A model generated the notes under the pieces. It was not told where the DNA came from, searched no databases, and saw only the letters and a program-made list of their open reading frames with translations. Position numbers and translations under genes: made by a program. Shown here piece after piece: positions 24,322-27,757 of a stretch of 27,757 nucleotides of DNA. The stretch spans positions 1 to 27,757 of the forward strand of contig DFRF01000106.1 in assembly GCA_002378125.1 (NCBI GenBank). The letters are read 5' to 3'. Each line of letters begins with the position of its first letter. Position 1 is the first letter of the stretch. Origin of the DNA: Rhodospirillaceae bacterium UBA3470 (GTDB lineage Bacteria > Pseudomonadota > Alphaproteobacteria > Rhodospirillales > Casp-alpha2).

Positions 24322-24391
24322 CTTCGCGAAAAATCAGGGCCGGGCGCATCGCGCGGACCTATGGGATGTTTAATAATGGGAAGACAGACCG

Positions 24392-26326
24392 ATGACAAAG
24401 GAAACATTCACATTCCAGGCCGAAGTATCGAAGCTCCTCGATATTGTTGCCCACGCACTCTATAGCCAAAAAGAAATCTTTATTCGCGAGCTAATTTCGA
24501 ACGCATCGGATGCCTGCGACAAGCTGCGTTACGAATCGTTGACCAACCCAGGCCTCACCGGGGGCTCGGGCGCTTACCAGATTACGCTCACAACAAACAA
24601 AAAGGCGAAGACGCTGACCGTCTCAGATAATGGAATTGGGATGAACCGTGACGACCTGGTGGAGACACTGGGCACTATCGCGCGTTCCGGTACCCAAGCA
24701 TTCATGGATACACTCACCCAGGCAAAGGCCGCCAAAGATAAAAAGAAAAATGGCGCCAACACATCCGACATCGATTTGATTGGGCAATTCGGCGTCGGAT
24801 TCTACTCTTCCTTCATGGTCGCTGAGCGGGTGGAAGTGGTGACCCGCAAAGCCGACGAGGAAGCCGCCTGGCTTTGGATTTCGGACGGCACTGGTGAATT
24901 CACCATCGACGAAACTACGCGCGACCAACACGGGACCGATGTCACAGTCTACCTGAAGAAGGAAGACAAGGAGTTCCTGGAACCGCAGCGGATCAAACAC
25001 ATTGTCAAAACCTATTCCGATCACATCGGCATTCCCATCATCCTGGCAGGCGTCAAAAAGGATGAGGAAGACCAAACCCTGAACCAAGCTTCAGCCCTGT
25101 GGACCAGGGAGAAGCGGGACATCTCGGATGAGGATTACAAAGAGTTTTATCATCATGTCGGCCAAATGTGGGATGAGCCGTGGCTGACCCTCCACAATCG
25201 AATCGAGGGCGTCATATCCTACACCAACCTATTGTTCATTCCCTCTAGCCGGCCGTTCGACCTGTTCAATCCAGAACGCAAGGCGCACCTGAAACTCTAT
25301 GTGAAGCGGGTTTACATTACGGATAACTGTGATGAATTGCTACCGGGATACATGCGGTTCGTCCGTGGTGTTGTGGATTCGGAAGATATCCCGCTTAACA
25401 TCAGCCGGGAGATGCTGCAGCACAATCCGGCTTTGGAAAAGATCAAAAAGGCGTTGACCAAACGCGTCTTCAACGAGTTGAAGAAAAAGGCGGAGAAGAC
25501 CCCAGACGAATACGCCAAGTTCTGGGACAACTTTGGTGCCGTAATGAAAGAGGGGCTCTATGAGGATTTCAACAACCGCGATATGCTTTTGGAATTGGCG
25601 CGGTTCCGGTCCACTACCCAAGAAGGACTAATTAGTTTGAAAGACTATGTGGAGCGCATGCCCGACGGCCAGGACGCCATCTTCTACATCGCCGGAGAAG
25701 ACGCTGAGGCCATCGCCCAAAGCCCGCAATTGGAGGGCTTCAAAGCGAAGGGCATCGAGGTTCTGTTGTTGACGGACCCAGTCGATGAATTCTGGATACC
25801 CTCTATCGGCACGTTCGAAGAGAAAACCTTCAAGTCCGCGACCCGTGGCGGCGCTGATCTCTCAGCAATCGGTAAGAACAAATCGAATAGCGATGCCAAA
25901 TCAGAAGATGGCGCAACATCCGACGGCGGGCCCGATAATGCCAAGGTCGAGCCGCTGATCGCCGCGTTCAAAGTTGCCTTGGGCGACAAGGTCAAGGATG
26001 TGCGCGCGTCGGAGCGCCTAACCGACAGTCCGGTTTGCCTGGTTGCCGATGACGGCGACATGGACATGAACATTGAGCGCCTGCTGAAACAGCACAATCA
26101 GCTGTCGGACTCTACGCCGCGGGTTCTGGAGATTAATGCCGACCATGCGCTGATCACGAAACTCGCAAAAAAAGCCAAGGCAGCGGAAGGCATTGATGCC
26201 GCCGTCGAAGAGGCGGCGTTCCTTCTGTTGGATCAAGCCCGCATTGTGGAAGGTGAACCAATTGCGGACCCTTTAGCCTTCTCCCGACGTATGGCGGCGG
26301 TGATGGAAAAGGGGCTTGGCACCTAA
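24392..26326 (+). CDS. htpG: Hsp90-family chaperone HtpG
   Basis: A 644-residue bacterial Hsp90, a cytoplasmic ATP-dependent chaperone. The GHKL ATP-binding domain holds Glu33 and Asn37 (IRELISNASDACDKLR), Asp79 in VSDNGIGM (77-84), and GQFGVGFYSSFMVAERV (131-147). The middle domain contains EPWLTLHNRIEGVISYTNLLF and LPGYMRFVRGVVDSEDIPLNISREMLQ. The C-terminal dimerisation domain follows a polar, Ser/Asp/Gly-rich linker (about residues 490-516). It lacks the eukaryotic MEEVD tail, as expected. It is slightly longer than E. coli HtpG because of the linker and a Lys-rich stretch near 110-122. GGGAAG lies about 10 bases before the ATG, and a sigma-32-like promoter precedes it. Confidence 0.97.
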   Translation: MTKETFTFQAEVSKLLDIVAHALYSQKEIFIRELISNASDACDKLRYESLTNPGLTGGSGAYQITLTTNKKAKTLTVSDNGIGMNRDDLVETLGTIARSGTQAFMDTLTQAKAAKDKKKNGANTSDIDLIGQFGVGFYSSFMVAERVEVVTRKADEEAAWLWISDGTGEFTIDETTRDQHGTDVTVYLKKEDKEFLEPQRIKHIVKTYSDHIGIPIILAGVKKDEEDQTLNQASALWTREKRDISDEDYKEFYHHVGQMWDEPWLTLHNRIEGVISYTNLLFIPSSRPFDLFNPERKAHLKLYVKRVYITDNCDELLPGYMRFVRGVVDSEDIPLNISREMLQHNPALEKIKKALTKRVFNELKKKAEKTPDEYAKFWDNFGAVMKEGLYEDFNNRDMLLELARFRSTTQEGLISLKDYVERMPDGQDAIFYIAGEDAEAIAQSPQLEGFKAKGIEVLLLTDPVDEFWIPSIGTFEEKTFKSATRGGADLSAIGKNKSNSDAKSEDGATSDGGPDNAKVEPLIAAFKVALGDKVKDVRASERLTDSPVCLVADDGDMDMNIERLLKQHNQLSDSTPRVLEINADHALITKLAKKAKAAEGIDAAVEEAAFLLLDQARIVEGEPIADPLAFSRRMAAVMEKGLGT

Positions 26327-26729
26327 GCGGCCGCAACTCAGCAGTTCTACTTGACGTGACGCAGTTCCTCGGACCTTTCACCGTATAGTGTCATCAACCT
26401 ATGGATAATGGGATCGGCCAACTCTTCCTCGAGCGTACACGTGCTCTCAAGGGCCTGGCCCGACCTCATCGCAATCGTTGCCACCCCTTGAAGCGATAGC
26501 AGTTTTCGTGCAAGACAACTTAGCCTTGACCCATCTTTCGGTTCAGGCTTGAGTACAGCGCCTACATTCTTCAATATGCGTCGGCTTGTGCCCGGACTGG
26601 AAAAAATAAATATCCGAGCATTGGAGAGGTGGCGAACCCGGATCAGCCGGGGCGTGAATGTGAGCAAAACGGCCGGAACCGGATAACCATGTCCGATATC
26701 ACGCCGGCGGCAGGGGGGAGACGACCGAG
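26327..26729. other. Intergenic region before the acyl-CoA synthetase
   Basis: These 403 bases have no convincing plus-strand gene. A minus-strand frame runs through most of it and is listed separately as doubtful. The right end carries GGGGGAG (26714-26720), the ribosome binding site of the acyl-CoA synthetase. No clear promoter or terminator was recognised. Confidence 0.5.
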
Positions 26730-26745
26730 ATGACTGATCAGGCAT
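26347..26745 (-). CDS. Doubtful small ORF or decayed gene
   Basis: A frame of about 132 residues from the ATG at 26745, which would overlap the start of the divergent acyl-CoA synthetase. The last 35-40 codons look protein-like: an acidic helix (TLEEELADPIIHRLM, then YGERSEELRHVK) with GC-rich third positions. The first half is rich in Arg, Pro and Ser and looks non-coding. No Shine-Dalgarno sequence was found for any start. It may be a short real gene with a non-ATG start, the remains of a gene, or chance. No family recognised. Confidence 0.2.
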   Translation of the reverse strand: MPDQSSRSSPPCRRRDIGHGYPVPAVLLTFTPRLIRVRHLSNARIFIFSSPGTSRRILKNVGAVLKPEPKDGSRLSCLARKLLSLQGVATIAMRSGQALESTCTLEEELADPIIHRLMTLYGERSEELRHVK

Positions 26746-27757
26746 CGGGGCGGGTTGAGCACGACACAATTCCGAAGCTTCTGGAACACAACGTCAAGGT
26801 TCGCGGCGACAATCCTGCCATGCGCGAGAAGGATTTCGGCATCTGGCAAAGTTGGACCTGGGCGGAAGCCGCGGATGAGATTCGCGCACTTGCTTGCGGC
26901 CTCAAGGCAATCGGTCTCAATGAAGGCGACAAGATCGTCGTCTGCGGCGACAACCGCCCGCATCTTTATTTCGCGATAACCGCCATCCAGGCCGCCGGTG
27001 GCGTGCCGGTCCCTGTCTACCAGGATTCCGTCGCAGAAGAGATGCAGTATATTTACGAACACGCAGAGGCCCGTTTTTCGATCGTCGAAAACCAAGAGCA
27101 GGTCGACAAGATCATCGAAATCATGGACCGCACCCCCGCCCTGGAGAGGATCATATACAATGATCCAAGGGGCCTTCGAAACTATACCCAGGCGTTCCTA
27201 ATGCAATATTCTGCGGTTCAGGATCAGGGTCGCGAGTTCGACACGGCAAACCCCAGCTTCTACGCCAACAGCGTTGCCGCGAAATCCGGCGACGATACGT
27301 CTATAATGCTCTACACGTCCGGTACCACGGGCCGGCCGAAAGGCGTGATGTTGAGCTACAACAACATGATCAAGAACGGTCAGAATTGCGCCGAGATGGA
27401 AGGTCTTAACGAAACCGACAGCATGCTGGCCTATTTGCCCATGGCCTGGATCGGCGACAATATCTTTTCGCACGCCCAGGCCTATGTCTGTGGCTACTGC
27501 GTGAACTGCCCTGAGAACTCGGATACGGTTCTCGAGGACCTGCGCGAGATCGGCCCTACCTACTTCTTTGCCCCGCCCAGCATCTTCGAGAACATTCTGA
27601 CCTCGGTGATGATCCGGATAGAAGACGCGGCCGGCTGGAAGCAGCGCATGTTCCATTATTTCATGGACGTAGCGAAGCGGGTGGGATTGGATATCCTGGA
27701 TGGGAAACCCGTGTCGTCGGGTGATAGGTTCCTTTACTGGCTCGGCGGCAAACTTGA
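26730..27757 (+). CDS. AMP-dependent acyl-CoA synthetase/ligase (3' end cut by the window)
   Basis: The first 342 codons of an ANL-superfamily acyl-CoA ligase that activates a carboxylic acid via acyl-AMP. The ATG at 26730 follows GGGGGAG by 9 bases. YTSGTTGRPKGVML (195-208) is the AMP-binding P-loop. SWTWAEAADEIRALACGLKAIGL (41-63) and VVCGDNRPHLYFAITAIQAAGGVPVPVYQDS (70-100) are typical of long-chain fatty acid or related ligases. LAYLPMAWIGDN and the FAPPSIFEN segment follow, and the frame is open to the window end. Ligases of this kind often head branched-chain amino acid-type ABC transporter loci, but nothing downstream can be seen. The substrate is unassigned. Confidence 0.92.
   Translation, partial: MTDQASGRVEHDTIPKLLEHNVKVRGDNPAMREKDFGIWQSWTWAEAADEIRALACGLKAIGLNEGDKIVVCGDNRPHLYFAITAIQAAGGVPVPVYQDSVAEEMQYIYEHAEARFSIVENQEQVDKIIEIMDRTPALERIIYNDPRGLRNYTQAFLMQYSAVQDQGREFDTANPSFYANSVAAKSGDDTSIMLYTSGTTGRPKGVMLSYNNMIKNGQNCAEMEGLNETDSMLAYLPMAWIGDNIFSHAQAYVCGYCVNCPENSDTVLEDLREIGPTYFFAPPSIFENILTSVMIRIEDAAGWKQRMFHYFMDVAKRVGLDILDGKPVSSGDRFLYWLGGKL

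Larger units (their letters stand above)
23946..24391. other. Divergent control region between ilvE and htpG
   Basis: These 446 bases have no convincing gene. The ilvE-proximal third is AT-rich and holds a possible ilvE promoter (minus strand, TTTAGC at 24007-24002 and TATAGA at 23985-23980, 16-base spacer), an 8-bp-arm palindrome at 24020-24037, and a 10-base direct repeat GGCAGAATGA at 24042-24051 and 24078-24087. The htpG-proximal end holds a sigma-32-like promoter at 24293-24321. A small open frame (24204-24395) runs through that promoter and is not considered a gene. Confidence 0.6.

Noticed and set aside
24204..24395. 63-codon plus-strand ORF whose TGA overlaps the htpG ATG as ATGA
   Set aside because: It looks like a coupled small gene, but codon third positions are not clearly coding, no Shine-Dalgarno sequence precedes it, and the good RpoH-like htpG promoter lies inside it.
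26643..27095. 150-residue minus-strand ORF over the acyl-CoA synthetase start
   Set aside because: It is antisense to the clear ligase coding region and shows no recognisable domain.

Overview
The window looks like a chromosomal segment of an alphaproteobacterium, most likely a Rhodospirillales-type lineage. This rests on moderately high GC, tightly packed ATGA-overlapping operons, a Gram-negative lipid A operon, and two small uncharacterised families (DUF1244 and, from memory, DUF6352) that I associate with alphaproteobacteria. No mobile element, phage gene, CRISPR array, tRNA or rRNA was seen. Most of the window is core metabolism and envelope biogenesis.

Layout. (1) Positions 1-4705, plus strand: a catabolic-looking operon with the tail of an unknown gene, a luciferase-like flavin oxidoreductase, a nitronate-monooxygenase-like flavoprotein, a normal CaiB/BaiF CoA-transferase, and a second CaiB/BaiF protein whose halves appear in permuted order. 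(2) A 361-bp gap with an 8-bp inverted repeat, then a secreted Sel1-repeat protein (5067-5801). (3) Minus strand 10535-5817: korA-korB-ferredoxin/NADP reductase-rhodanese. This set would oxidise a 2-oxoacid (probably 2-oxoglutarate) to acyl-CoA with ferredoxin and could pass the electrons to NADP+. (4) Plus strand 10802-17939: pmbA/tldE, then the lipid A/inner-core set msbA, DUF374 acyltransferase, waaA, lpxK and lpxL-like. (5) Minus strand 20200-17949: xseA and an M23/LytM peptidase. (6) Plus strand 20283-22995: purD, DUF1244 and a DUF6352-like protein. (7) ilvE (minus), a 446-bp divergent control region, and htpG (plus) preceded by a good sigma-32-like promoter. (8) A 403-bp gap with a doubtful minus-strand ORF, then an acyl-CoA synthetase cut by the window end.

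No clearly new defence or mobile system is present. The points most worth a second look are the permuted CoA-transferase and its operon of unknown substrate, the kor/reductase/rhodanese operon with its leader hairpin, the DUF6352-like gene whose conserved N-terminus lies upstream of any canonical start codon, the His-to-Gln change in the nitronate-monooxygenase-like protein, and the palindromes and heat-shock promoter between ilvE and htpG.
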